From NCBI GenBank assembly GCA_038503035.1, contig JAVSML010024317.1:124001-188000 (forward strand): 64,000 nucleotides of DNA, in the 5' to 3' direction. Below are positions 25,091 through 37,493 of this stretch, one piece after another. The notes under the pieces were generated by a model. It was not told the DNA's origin. It worked only from the letters and a program-made list of their open reading frames with translations, and ran no database searches. A program made the translations under genes and the position numbers. Origin of the DNA: Crocodylus rhombifer (taxonomy: Eukaryota > Chordata > Crocodylia > Crocodylidae). Positions within the stretch are counted from its first letter, which is position 1. Each line of letters begins with the position of its first letter.

Positions 25091-27785
25091 GGTCATAGTT
25101 TCATAGTTGGTAGGGTCAGAAGGGACCTGAGCAGATCATCAAGTCCGACCCCCTGCCATGGCAGGAAAGAGTGCTGGGGTCAAACAACCCCAGAAAGGTG
25201 ATTGTCTAGCCTTGTCTTAAAGACCCCCAGGGTAGGAGCCAGCACCACTTCTCTTGGAAGTTGGTTCCAGATCCTAGCCGCCCTGACAGTGAAGTAGCGT
25301 CTACTGATGTTTAGTATGAATCTACCCTCTGCCAGCTTGTGACCATTATTCCTGGTAGTGCTCGGGGGAACAGGGATTCTCCCATTGCCTGCTGGTCCCC
25401 TCTGACTAGTTTGTAACAGGCCGCTAGATTCCCCCTCAGCCTTCTCTTGTGGAGGTTGGACAAGTTCAGGTCCCACAGCCTCTCCTCGTAGGGCCTGCCT
25501 TGCTGCCCCCGATCATGTAAGTGGCCCTCCTTTGGACCCTCTCCATGTTGTCCACGTTCCTCTTGAAGTGTGGTGACCAGAACTGGACGCAGTACTCCAG
25601 CTGCAGCCTCACCAGTGCCGCATAGAGGGGGAGTATCAACTCCCTGGACCTGCTTGAGATGCATCTGTGGATGCATGCCAAGGTGTGGTTGGCCTTCCTG
25701 GCTGCATCCCCACACTGCCGGCCCATGTTCATCTTGGCATCAATGATGGCTCCAAGATCCTTTTCTGTCTCTGCACTGACGAGAAGGGAGTTCCCCATCC
25801 TGTAGGTATGGTGCTGGTTCTTCCTTCCCAGGTGCATCACCTTGCATTTGGCAGTGTTGGATCCCATCCTTTTCTCTTTCGCCCACCCCTGTAACCTGTC
25901 TAGGACTGATTGTAGCCTATTCCTTCCTTCTAGCATGCTCACATCCCCCACATCTTAGTGTCATCAGCAAATATGAACAGGGTGCTTTTTACCCCCCATC
26001 CAAGTCACTGATGAAGATGTTGAACACTGCGGGCCCAAGGACTGAGCCCTGGGGGACTCCACTGCCCACATCCTTCCAGGTCGAAAATTACCCTCCAGCC
26101 AGTTGGCTACCCATTTGACTGTGTGGATGTCGACACCACAGTCCCCCAGTTTTAATGAGAACAGGGTGAGAGACAGTGTCAAAGGCCTTCCGAAAGTCTG
26201 GAAAGACCATGTCTACTGCTACCCCTGCATCTAAAGATTTGGTGACCTGGTCGTAGAAGGCCACCAGGTTGGTCTGACAGCACCTGCCTCTAATGAACCT
26301 GTGTTGGTTGCCCCTAGGCATAATCTCCCCTGCTGGCCCCTCGTGGACGTGTGCCAGAATAATTCTCTCAAAAAGCTTGCCCAGGATTGAGGTAAGACTA
26401 ACTGGCCTATAGTTTCCCGGATCCTCCTTCCTCCCTTTTTTGAAGATGGGAACCACATTGGCCCTCTTCCAGTCCTCTGGCACCACACCAGAGCACCATG
26501 AGTGCTCATACAGCCGTGCCAGGGGTCCTGCAGTGACGTCAGCTAATTCCCTTAGCACTCTGGGGCGGAGATAATCCAGACCAGCTGATTTAAATACATC
26601 CAGTCCCTCCAGAAGTTCCCTGACTGGATCCTCACTGACCCTTGGTCTAGGTGCACCTCCCCTGGGGCCTGAGGGGGCCCCAGTGGGGGAGCTGATCTGG
26701 TTCCTGCTCAGGAAAATGGAGGCAAAGAAGTTGTTAAATAGGTTAGCTTTGTTGTCTGGTGTGACAACCAAATTTCCTAGCGTGTCTTGCAGGGCCCCAC
26801 GTTACCCGGAACCTTCTTTTTGCCCCCTATGTATTTAAAAAAGGACTTCTTCTTGTCCTTGATCCGAGTAGCTAGTCCCAGTTCCATCTCCGCTTTGGCC
26901 TTCCTGACCCCCCGTATCCCCGAGGAACCGCAGTTTAATCCTCCCTAGTGATGGCCCCTCCCTTCCATTGGGTGTGCGTGTCCCTTTTAGCTAGAAGACA
27001 TTCCCAGATGCTTTGGTGAGCCATGGGGGGGCTTTTGCGCCCTCCTGCTCTCTTTGATCTGTGTTGGGATTACCTCCCTTTGGGCTTGGAGGATCGTCTC
27101 CTTAAGGAGCGACCACTCTTCTTGGACACCTGGCTCCCCTCCCCTCTGGGACCTCAGTGCTTCCCCGACTATTCTCCTTAACTCATTGAAGTCCGCCCAC
27201 CTGAAGTCCAGGGCTGCTGCCTTGCTGTAGGCCTTTGCCACCTTGCGCTGGATGGTGAATTCCAGCAGGCAATGATCACTGTTGCCCAGGTGGTCGAACA
27301 GCTGCAGCCCCCTCACCAGGTCGTCACCTGTGGCCAGCACCAGGTCCAACAAGGCATCTCCCCTGGTGGGGCTGTGCACCTCCTGGGTTAGATGGAGGTC
27401 CTGCATTCTGGCTAGAAGCCTACGTGAGCGGTCAGACCTGGCTGACTGCTTTTCCCAGCAGATGTCTGGAAAGTTCAGGTCCCCCATGATGACCACATCC
27501 TTTGACCTAACTACCTCTGTGAGCTGACTTCAGAATACCTGGTCTAGCTCTTCCCCTTGGTTGGGTGGTCTGTAGTAGACCCCACCATTAAGTCTCTTTC
27601 TTATGCTAACCTAGAGCACTTCGCTATGCCCATCTTCTGACCCTGTGCTACTTGATGAGGATGTGTATTCCTCCTTAATGTAGAGCACCACACCCCCACC
27701 TTTCCTCCCTGTCCTGTCCCTCCTGTACAGCCTGTAACCCTTGATAGTCACTGACCAGTCATATGTTGGTCCTAGCCATATGATG
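25091..27785 (-). mobile_element. CR1 LINE, nearly complete ORF2 region, broken frames
   Basis: Longest intact-looking CR1 here. On the minus strand, 27785-26987 encodes the endonuclease domain: a GGVYYRPPNQG-like segment, then VIMGDLNFPDICWE (the GDLN motif) and later HLGNSDHCLLEF (the SDH motif). 26771-26088 covers the first RT motifs (VPEDWKRANVVPIFKKGRKE, NYRPVSLTSILGKLFERII, FRKAFDTVSH). 25951-25466 holds the thumb and C-terminal region (LVRLQLEYCVQFWSPHFKR), and 25476-25180 the end (RAARIWNQLPREVV). The 3' tail is at 25091. Several frameshifts and stops make it inactive. The 5' UTR and ORF1 are absent. Confidence 0.92.
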
Positions 27786-29039
27786 TGGATTCCTGTCTAT
27801 TTGAATCTGCAGCAATACTACAGATGAATCACTTGGAAAGCAACAGCTTTGTAGTTACTGCCTTTGAGCCATTTACCTAAAATGAAACTATGGGTCCTAT
27901 CTGGATTTGTGTATGTGTTTGTATATGCAGCAGAATATATATCTGCACTAGCCTTTATTTCTAAGGCTCCCTTCATCCCTGTTTTCTCTGTGTCGCATAC
28001 AACAAAGGGATACAAAGAACTGCAGTCAAATCTTGTTATATTTCACAAAATGCCACCTTAACATTACTCGTACCACCAGAAATGTAACACTGACTGAGAA
28101 TAATCTTTTTTAAGGCAGTTTTGTCATATAATAATTTTAGTAGCATTTCAAATAGCCATAATGGATAAGAAGCAAGTGAAACTGTCATAGGGCTCACAGA
28201 AGGCTGACATGCATAATAACTATAACAGAAGTATTTTACAAATGATAGATTTGTTTATTTTTATTAAAACTATTATTGCATTTTTGATTCACCAGAAAGT
28301 TTATTTGAAGCATTTTTCAAGTTAATATTGTGTAATATACAGGAAGCATTGATCAGTTCATCATATGTGTTCTCTTACTTTGTTTCAAGTGGAAATGATT
28401 TAAAATCAAGTGACTTCCTTGTAACCAAACTTCAGGTGTCAGGTTTCCTGTTGAAATGAGAGCAAAGGCCTCATATGAAAGCAATCTGCATATGCTGAGT
28501 CTGAAGTAATAAGACAGGCAGGGTGTGTGCGTGTGTATAGGCTTTTGTTTCAGGAGTACAGTTATTTTTGCAGTTGAAAAAAATCTATTTAGTAACTGAA
28601 TATCCTAATTTCCTTCTGAGGGGAAGGAAATGGATTGAGTCCATAGTGCAGTTAGGGGCTTATGGACCAGGATTTTTGCAGTTGTTAGACGTACTACCGT
28701 TTTGCAGCAAGGCAGGCCTCCAGGAAATGGGAGTGTGCCTAGCTTCTGAGCAGCCTGCAGGGTGGTGGAAGGGAGGATGCTGATTAAAATAATAAACAAA
28801 TGCTGGGAATAGATTACTGCTCTGGTGTTAAAGTAAGATCCCCTGTGAAGATTTCAGAGGTTGCAGCATCATCCTCGGTTGAAAGTTTTGCTTGAAGAGA
28901 GGAAATACCAGTTTCTTGCTTTTTTTTTTTCATGGGACTTAAGAGCTCTTTTGCACTACAGCATCCCCTAGGCAAGGCTGACATAGGGAAATGGACTGAA
29001 ACTGGCATGGTCATTACCACAGCAACACGAGGCTGTTGG

Positions 29040-29465
29040 TGCCTGGGAGAGAGCGAGCGAGAAAGGGTTGGCCTTCTGTCTATTATTTTGGTGATACCTC
29101 CTCTTCTTCTGAACAAAGTCTGCTTCCGCCAATTTTGGTCTCAATTAAAAAAGCTGGCCTTTTTTTATCCTACCCAGAAACAACTTTTTGGGGGGCAAAG
29201 CCCTCCTGAGTAGAAAAAGCCTGGAATAGTTTGTTGTTTTGGCGGGGGAGTTTCAACTTCTGCACGCCACGAGAATATAGCTGCTTTTGTTGTGTGTAAT
29301 TGAGACCAAACGCTGAGCTTGAGGGCCAGCAGGGCATTACCGAGGCAAGGGAAAGGGAACCCTGGGCTGCCGGTGGAGAAGAGGAGAGCGTGCCAACCTC
29401 GTGGAACCTGCTGATCAGAACGAATAGCTGCCATTCGCATTGAAGCACCCAGCCCCTGAGAGCAA
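29040..29465 (+). promoter_or_regulatory. Candidate internal UTRN promoter and non-coding first exon (G-utrophin/Up113-like)
   Basis: This segment stands out from the surrounding AT-rich intron. It has no recognisable transposon similarity, higher GC, scattered CpGs (for example GAGCGAGCGAG near 29050 and several between 29265 and 29425), a CCAAT-like stretch near 29128, an AT-rich AGAATATAG near 29272, and a strong splice donor AGCAA/GTGAGTACGG at 29465/29466. Dystrophin makes Dp116, and utrophin makes G-utrophin, from promoters in the intron before this exon pair. In the frame that enters the exon at 37321 there is a TGA at 29457-29459 and no later ATG, so a transcript spliced from here would have a non-coding leader and would start inside the downstream exon. 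This is inference from position and composition. It could be an unrelated conserved element or old unrecognised repeat. Confidence 0.33.
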
Positions 29466-32400
29466 GTGAGTACGGTGGGGCCTCAAAAATGTTACAGTAT
29501 AAACTACCACCGGAGGAATATGGTACCAGGGAAAGGTATGCTCAGGATTTTCCAAAGGGTTGCAAAGGAGCATAGCTAAAACAAGAAAACCAATACTTTT
29601 TGGAGTCTAGATCTGGCTTGGAGGATCTTTACCAGAAAGATGTAGGCTTCAAGGGACACTTAACCATGATTGGCCTGAACTTCAGCTTATGGGAGTTGCT
29701 GAACATATTTGAAAAGGTATGGAGACAAGTTTTAAGTACTTTTATTTTATTTTGCTTTTCTTTAAATAACCAAACAAAAGGGCGGGTCTGGCTAATTTGA
29801 CTAGCTTCTGTCTCTGTTGGTACGTGATCCTCATAACTGTAAGTACCTCCCAGCTATTTACATATAGTCTCTTTTTCTCATCCCCCTCAGCCTTTGCAGT
29901 TGATTGTGTAGCATTTACTTGTTTCACCTTCTTTTGATTTTTTAAAAAAAATAAATAGCAGAAGTCTTTAACAGGGCTCAGCAGGGGGACTTCTCATGAT
30001 GCTTTTGACTTCACATTTAACATTCAAAGAACATCTCATACTTTCTGTTGATTTAGCCAACATTTATTAGTTTTTAACAGTAAATTCATTTACCAAATTG
30101 GGACACTACTATCCCTACCTCTTTATCTTTATTCCCCTTATCCCAACCTAGTTGTTTTTTCTACTTCCAGGAACCTGACAACAGTAATGCTGAGTGGCAG
30201 GATTCTTAGTTTTACTGATGTGTTGGTTAGGGTGTGTGGGAGTCTGCTAAAACACATGGCTTTCACCTAAGTCTCAGCACCTGTGTTGAGACCTGGGACA
30301 TAGGTTTATTTAATCGAATTCTTAGCTTGGATTCCCTTATGATATTTTCCTTCTGTCTTCCTTCCTACATGCTTGTGGCATGTATGTAATAGGGTCTCTG
30401 GTGCTCTTCAGGGCTAGAGTTGTGTGTGTGAATAAGTATGTTAAGGTGTTCACAATGCTCTGGAGGGCAGGGGAAAAAAAACAGATACCCAGGTCTTAAA
30501 ACCAGTAAAACCTGCTATTTTTCTTTGTGCAGTTTTTTGTTACAAATAAGCAGTGGCCACTGGAACGACTTCATTTTGAAAATTCAATACCAAATGAACT
30601 GCAAACTATTCACAGAATGCAGTGGAGATGCCATTTGTCTGTCTGTGGTGGGGGAAGGGAGTTTTAAAAATAATTTCATATCATCCAAAATCAGCAGTAG
30701 CATGATCCAGAGAAGTTAATATTTAGTTTTCTTCAACTAACCTACCTTCAACTGCAGTCTCATCTGAGAATGAGGAGATACTTTTCAAAGACAGAGAAAG
30801 ATATTGTCCATCAATGAGAGAGATCAACAATAAAAAAGAGTCTAACTGCAGTAGCTACAACAGCAGATGAAAAAAGTTTATGACAACGATCTGTTGATTT
30901 GTATGTGTTCTTTTCTCGCAATAGGTATGTGTAGCATGAATTATTCACTGTGCAGAGCCGCCTGCAAGAATCAGTAGTTGTCAGCAGTAGCTGGATTTTT
31001 GTGTTATAATTGCTGCTATTAGTCCTAAAAGCTTAGCTCAGATGCCAGAGGTTAGTAAGGTGTATCCTTCTTGGTATCTGAGCCTCTGGGCTATTTAAAG
31101 ACAAGGATAGAAAGTAGCTCTCTTACCAGTGCTGCTCTTTCCTTTATATCACATAGAGCCCCTGGTGTCTCCAGATTTCTCACACTTCAATATGTTTTTA
31201 AATATGCAAGTGGAAGCCATTCAATCTTTTATTCCCAGTGAATGAATTGATTGCAGCAGTTTCAGACAAAAGACAAAATGTATGAATCTCAGCAGTTCTG
31301 CACTTCTTTACCTAAAGCCAGTTATATACTTTTATCTTTTGTGTTGGATCTTATAATATGATATAGGAGAATATCTTGGTACTGTAGAAAAATATTAATA
31401 AAATCTTTGCAACATGAAATTCTTAAACTATATAATTTGAACATGTGCTTTTAAAACAAACTTTTCTTGCATGCTTTCTTTTCCCTGACATAATATGCAT
31501 GTGTTATGTTCTTTCTTGCCACAGCATTTTACTGCTAGGTATACTAACATCATGATAGAGATCTCGCCTTGCAAATTGCATCTAAGTTACTGGGCCAGTT
31601 AATGCCATGTGGTAAGGAGTATATTATGAGTGCTCTTACTGTGGTTGTAATACAGAAGCCAGATGACATTCTCAGAAGCTTAAAAAACAGGACTTTTCTA
31701 TGCAGAAGTAGAGTCATATTACATTAAAGTAGATGGTGCTGCTTTGGCTTTATTCAGCCTCACTGATGTGACTGCTGGTATTAGTACTAATCGATTTATG
31801 GTGTTTTTCAGATGTTCAGTAACTGCCACATGACTGGGCTGCAAATACAGTAAATTAACACATGCCAACAGTCTTCGATATCTCAGGTTTCATGAGATGG
31901 AAAGAATGTTATTAACTTTGTACTTCATCAGTTAAGATTTTTGCTTAAAGGCTAAGGTTGGCTTTAGTCAAGATTTTAGCCATGCATCAGCTTTGAGCCA
32001 GTTTCTTGCAGACTTGGAACTGCAGCCTACGACTTTTAATGATATAAATGTGAAACCTACAGGCATGAAAATTATCTATCCAGAGGGTGTGTGTGTTCCC
32101 CTGAAAGTTTGTTTCCTAAAGTATTTAAGAGTTTTGGCAGTGATTAAATTACTGTCATATTTGAGCCAATTGCTTTTGTAAACTGCTTTGATCTACTTCT
32201 ACTGCATTCACAACAGATATAATGATAACAGTGTTATCTGTGTGACATTTTAGAGAGGTTTAATGTCTTTCTTTATGCACAGGGCTGCCAATGGAAGATT
32301 TATGGCAGTTCTACCTAGGGGTTTTGCGTCTGCATGTGTTCTGCTTTTCTGTCATGAATTTCTTCTACAGCAACTGCTTTGTAGCACACAACCGCAGGCC

Positions 32401-35400
32401 ACTGTGGCATTAGAAAGAAAACAGTTCTTCGAAAGTCAGAGCTGTCTTCTGAGACTAAAAGCTAGACACCTTTCCAAGAGAAATCCATATCATTTTTCTC
32501 TTGAGGCTGTTCCCCTTCAAATTTGTGTCTTTTTGTAGTGTTTTTTTTCCCCTTCATTTGCGGGGTTAAAATGCCCTATCTTTCCCCTCTGTTCTTCCCA
32601 GTCTGATCCCACATATTATGATCATACTAGTCTTTTCTCTCCAAAGGATCGTACCAACAGTGAGAAGTCTTCCTGGCACTAGGGACTAGTGAGAGAGAAA
32701 TCTGATGCGGATGTGCACCCAAAGGCATTTTATAGTAGCAGACAGATTTAATAGCATATCTGATTTGAAGTGGAGCGAGCAGCCTGCTCAAAAGAATCTC
32801 CACTGCCTTACTAACTACAGTAAATCCTCATTAGTAGCAACCAAATAGATCCTGTTGATGCCTCTGATCCTGTGCAGGGTTATTCCATTTGGTAGCCTTT
32901 GCTTCTCCTTGATTATTCCATCTGTTCCTATTTGAAGGAGCTTTTCCTTAGTATTTGAGGTCTCTTTGGGGCAGTAGTAACCCTGGGAGGTCTGGAGCAG
33001 AGAATGGCGATGGCATCACTTCTGTTAATGATTTCTCTTCTGCCTTGCATCCTTTCACTGAAGGAAATGGGTAATCATCCCTGGAGGACTTTGTTTCCTG
33101 TGTGTGTTGTGAACCAGAAGCCTGCATTGAGTATGCCTTGTCCTATTCCCATCATGGGCAGTGATTTTTATGGGAAGAAAATAATGAGATGTACATCTGT
33201 TTCACCTGTGGTTGGAATTACACATTCCTATTTTCAATTTTTGTCACTGAAGCTTAGCTGGAAAGACAGATAATAGAGCCTGAGGTTACTGTCCTCTGGG
33301 TATTTTCACTCTTTAAGCCATATTATAGTCTATGTTTTAGAGAGAGTATTATAGAACTTGATACGAATTATACCAGTAATAGAAATTTAATAGTGCTAAA
33401 AATACAGTGAAAATATAGGCTTTAGTAAAGAATTTATCACTTTTATAGATCTTCTTTTAAACCTGCCTACAGTAGACTGAAACAGTATTGAAGTGTGTGC
33501 AACTGTTTAAAAAAAACAAAAAACCTGTAGAAAGAATCAGACAAATTATAACCTATTGACCTTTTTCTGTAATAGATTTCAACCTTTAAAATAGTATTGT
33601 TTAATTAAGTTTTGCATACCTCCATCTACCCATTTATGAAATCTTGACGATAGAATCTGTACTATTAAAGGAACTCAGGCATCTTTTCGCATAGTATTTA
33701 ATAAAACATGTATTAGAGTAAAACTAAAACCTGCACTATTTGGGGGTTCCGGTTTGTCTTTGCAATGTGAATGGAACAGAGTAGATTCTACCTTTAACTA
33801 AAAGGCCTATGGAGATTTCTCTAACTGGCCTTGTTTTCCAGTAGAGAGGTCAGGACCTTTTCAGAGGAAAATATTTTGGCTTAAGTGTAGCCTTGTAAAA
33901 ACCCATAACATAAACAAGCAAAATGTGAACAACAACATAGAACTAGTTACAACAGGAAAGCTCAGTGGGGACTGAAGTTTTGGCAGACATGCCACCAGAT
34001 AAGCTCTGTTCTCTCCCCTAGTACCATTCTGATCCCCTTCCCCTGCTCAGTCTGCTGCTCCTCTTTCTGCTACCTGGCCTTTTGGCTTTGTTTTCTGCTT
34101 TCTGCCCTGTGCTCTTTGCCTGATCTGTTGCTTTGCTTTCTGCTCTCTGTCCTGTCTGTTTTCGTATTACCTGTTCCCTCCATGATCCGCTTTGTGCCAC
34201 ACACACATGCTGTCTGTGCCACTGGTGGCACTCATGCCATGATGGATTGGCCACCCTTGGGACAGCTCATGCTGTTGCAGTCTGAGTGAGGGTCTTCTGG
34301 CATTTCCATTTTTAAACACGGCTACTGCAGGGATGCTGTAATGCAGCTGAGGCCCAGATTTATTTCTGTAGTCGATTGGGATAATCTGATGCACAGTGGT
34401 CTCTGCTATCTAAATAGCAGTTTAAAATATCCACCATGGTATGCCCTGAACGGATTAGAATGAACACAGGAATGGGACCAAGGAGGTCATAGAACAGTTG
34501 AAAGGAAGACTCTTAGAGAGACAAAAGACCTATGAGACTGATGTTGGGAATGTGAGATTGGAATGTGTGACGGGGAAAGGATGGATCAGGGAGCACTGAG
34601 GGACATGTAGAGGAAACTCAGTATGAAGATGGGACAAGGAAAAGTTTAGATTGCAAACTTCAAGCTCTTATATATATTTCTGTTAAATGTCTCTTTTTTG
34701 TGGCTGTCTATTACCCTGTTTCACCCAGGTCCAAACATCATGTTTTCCAGTGGCTTGCTGAAATCTGTAGCTAGGGAACCCTGATTGGATTGTCCTCATA
34801 AGCTCTGTAGGGGCAGAGCTCTGGTTTACTGGAAGTCATGTACCATATGTCAATTTATGCTTATTTATGTACCAAATAGTGTATTTTGTTTCTGTCCAAG
34901 CAGAAAAGTTAAAAAAAAGAAGACAGGTTCATCAACAAAGTTGATTCTCTGAACTAAGCCATCAGCAGCATGAGCATCACAGATGAGTTTCATGTCAGCA
35001 AGGATGCAAATGCAGCAAATTCATAGTGCCTTGTTTAACGTATCATGACATTTGTCAACTGCAAGAATCAAAACCATTTGGAAAGAAGCATTATTTTTTA
35101 ATTTGTAGGCATGCATACCAACTAGTGTCCCTTTAAGTATAATTAGTGCTGAAATTTTTACAGAGACTCTTGATAGCTCTGGAGTTAATATTTTTGTTGT
35201 ATAATATAAAGCTAGAAATGTGTTTGGCAGCTTTTCAGCTATAAGCTTGGGGAGATGTGGAAAGGTAGGTGAAATGGCCAGGCCTGACAAATAAGTGGGT
35301 GTGCTTGATAATGAACTTATTTTTTTTTTAAATAGATGCTGGCTTTGCCTGCAGTTGTAGGCCAGAACCTTGCAATTGGCCAAACCCCAGTTAGTTCAAT

Positions 35401-36739
35401 GGACCTTTATGCCTTAGCAAAGGTCTGCTAGCATGTATGAGCTTGGAGAATCAAGATACTATCACATGACAAACATGAAGATTACTTCTTGCAATTTACT
35501 GAAATTCTACCTAATTCAGATCTGAGAACCACGTGCAAGTTTGTTCACATAATGCTAATCCATGGGATCTAGTCTCGGAGCAATAAAAAATAAAATTGCT
35601 TCACCCTTTTAATTTAGATAGCTCAAAGCACTTTTCAGACAGACCAAGCACCCTGTTTTACTGTGATAAATCAGGCACAAATAAAGGAAGTTAATAGCAG
35701 AGCTTAGAATACAGCTGCAGCAGTAACTTCTGTCAGGCATGGAATCTACCAAAGATGTCATTGTTTTTCCAGTGGTACCTCTCATTAATTATTTTTCTTC
35801 AATGAGAATAACTGTATTTCTCTAATCTTGAATGAATAACTTCACTCCTTGCTGTCCCAAATACATGTTACATGCAGAGATGCTATATTTAGATGTAGTC
35901 CAACCATCGTGTTTGGTGCGGGAGGAAAAACTCCCTGGGGAGGGATGGAATGTGTTGAAAGCAATTTGGAAGAATAAAACTTTTAAGGGAATCCAGCCCT
36001 GTTGAATTTGTTTCCCTTAGAAAGGAAGTTTGTTTGTATCTGCACCAGGTTTTCTGTAATGATCTTCACTGATTAATCCCACTGGGGCTGGCAGTATGCC
36101 CCACAGTTCTTTCACACATTCATACAGATGTTAGCATAGTTGATTACATTGGTGTTTCTCTCTCTGGCATTCATCGCTTCTGTAGTTGATTATAAAAATG
36201 AAAGTAGTGCTATTCTGTGTTTGATAGAAACAGCCACAGTCATATCTTTCAAGGCAGACAAGATATCAGTACATAAAATGCATTTCTTGGGCAAGGGGGA
36301 GTGAGAAACTTGTATCTTATTTTTCCTTTAAATACTTTTTTTTTTTTTTAAATGATGGTGTCTACAATGAACTATGACAGGCTGCCTCTAGTGTACACTT
36401 AGCATGTTTAGCAAAAGTTAGGGTGTGGTAGTTGAACTGGAAAAAGATTTTTAGTGACTGCTGTAGAGCCAGGAAAATTAGTTCTGATTTATGGAAATAC
36501 ACTGGTCATATTCCTAACTAGAATATGTGACCTAAAGCACTGTATGCTGAATGAATTGCACTGGATAGTTGCAAAGAGCTGAGAGGCAAGTGTGCACAGT
36601 CAAGAACGAGTATATAACCTTACTGAGTGATGGGCTTCACAAGGAATTTCTGGTGCATTTATAAATCCTCTGTAGTGCAAAACAGTGAAAGGTAATAGAA
36701 GATATTATGTGCCAAAAAAGATTCTTGAAGATGAAGGGA

Positions 36740-37050
36740 ACTTTAATGGCAGTATTACTACCTTCATTTAATAGATAGGGAAATGGGCAGTTAGTTGCAT
36801 GTTGGCTGCTGCTGTTAAAGTTCATGCAAGTTGACTCTCTTGTTCCTTTCAGTTCTTTTGAAAGTCTCTCAGAAAAGTTAAGTGACTGCCTGAGGGAGGC
36901 ACCAGGGTCTCATGGTTTAGCTGTACAACTGGAATTAGGGCCTTCAAAAAAAATTATATATGTATAGCCTGGTGGGGGGAGTGCCTCTTAACATTACTCT
37001 TTAAATTTGCCTCAGCTGTAAAATGGGAGCAATAAAAGTTTTCCGCTTAG
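36740..37050 (+). mobile_element. MIR-like SINE remnant(s)
   Basis: Weak but ordered MIR phrases: CATTTAATAGATAGGGAAAT, later AAGTTAAGTGACTGCCTGAG, then TTTGCCTCAGCTGTAAAATG. The last of these resembles a second, overlapping copy. It ends about 270 bp before the exon at 37321. Confidence 0.5.
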
Positions 37051-37320
37051 TCCTTTGGACAGCTGGACTTCTAATACCTGCATATCCTGTGCCAAACCTT
37101 TCAGATTTCACAAGTAATGACTTTTTATGCAGAAGCATTGTTTTTTCCATGTAAAAATCCATATCCAGAGAAATATGTTGCATGTTGCTCTGGTACTATA
37201 GTCTGGGTAGCAAATTTCACCAGGTGCAGGGGAATGAAAAAATGCTTGGAATTTACAGCTACAAAAATAATCCCCCTTGTTCTAGTTACAGAATTAATAT
37301 GTTCTTTCTTTTTCCCCCAG

Positions 37321-37493
37321 GACATTCAGGCTGAGATTGATGCCCACAATGATATTTTTAAGAGCATTGATGGAAACAGACAGAAGATGGTAAAAGCCCT
37401 GGGAAACTCTGAAGAAGCTGCCTTGCTCCAGCACCGTCTTGATGACATGAACCAGCGCTGGAATGACCTGAAGGCAAAGTCAGCCAGCATCAG
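37321..37493 (+). CDS. UTRN: Utrophin coding exon (counterpart of dystrophin exon 56), spectrin-repeat rod
   Basis: This internal exon encodes 57 codons plus two bases of the rod domain of utrophin, the large cytoskeletal protein that links F-actin to the dystroglycan complex at the membrane. Translation from 37321 in phase 0 begins [13 protein letters not shown] and ends KSASI plus a split Arg. It contains heptad-type helices typical of a spectrin repeat. Residues such as [20 protein letters not shown] are the utrophin rather than the dystrophin version. The acceptor is a pyrimidine tract ending in CCCCCAG at 37320 and the donor is CAG/GTTAGT at 37493/37494. The 173-nt length equals human dystrophin exon 56. 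Reading frame also stays open upstream into the intron from 37117, but that part has no utrophin similarity and is not coding. By the dystrophin map this is the end of the repeat equivalent to R22. Identity is very secure; the orthologue assignment rests on recognised sequence, not on a search. Confidence 0.96.

Larger units (their letters stand above)
1..37320 (+). other. UTRN: UTRN intron (5' part outside the window)
   Basis: All sequence before the first exon reads as non-coding intron. I looked for the preceding rod exon, about 190 nt by analogy with dystrophin, and found no spectrin-like frame between splice sites, so the intron is at least 37.3 kb. Known contents are listed separately. 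The stretches 1530-4200, 9040-10950, 11770-14190, 14400-16400, 19200-23345, 27790-28900 and 29470-36740 are AT-rich and hold nothing I recognise apart from short simple repeats. Confidence 0.85.

Noticed and set aside
26088..26771. 227-codon minus-strand frame as a host gene
   Set aside because: It carries CR1 reverse-transcriptase motifs in order and continues into other broken CR1 frames on both sides.
30438..30719. Possible Dp116-like coding first exon starting ATGCTCTGG
   Set aside because: No suitable donor in phase with the exon at 37321 and no similarity to a known isoform N-terminus.
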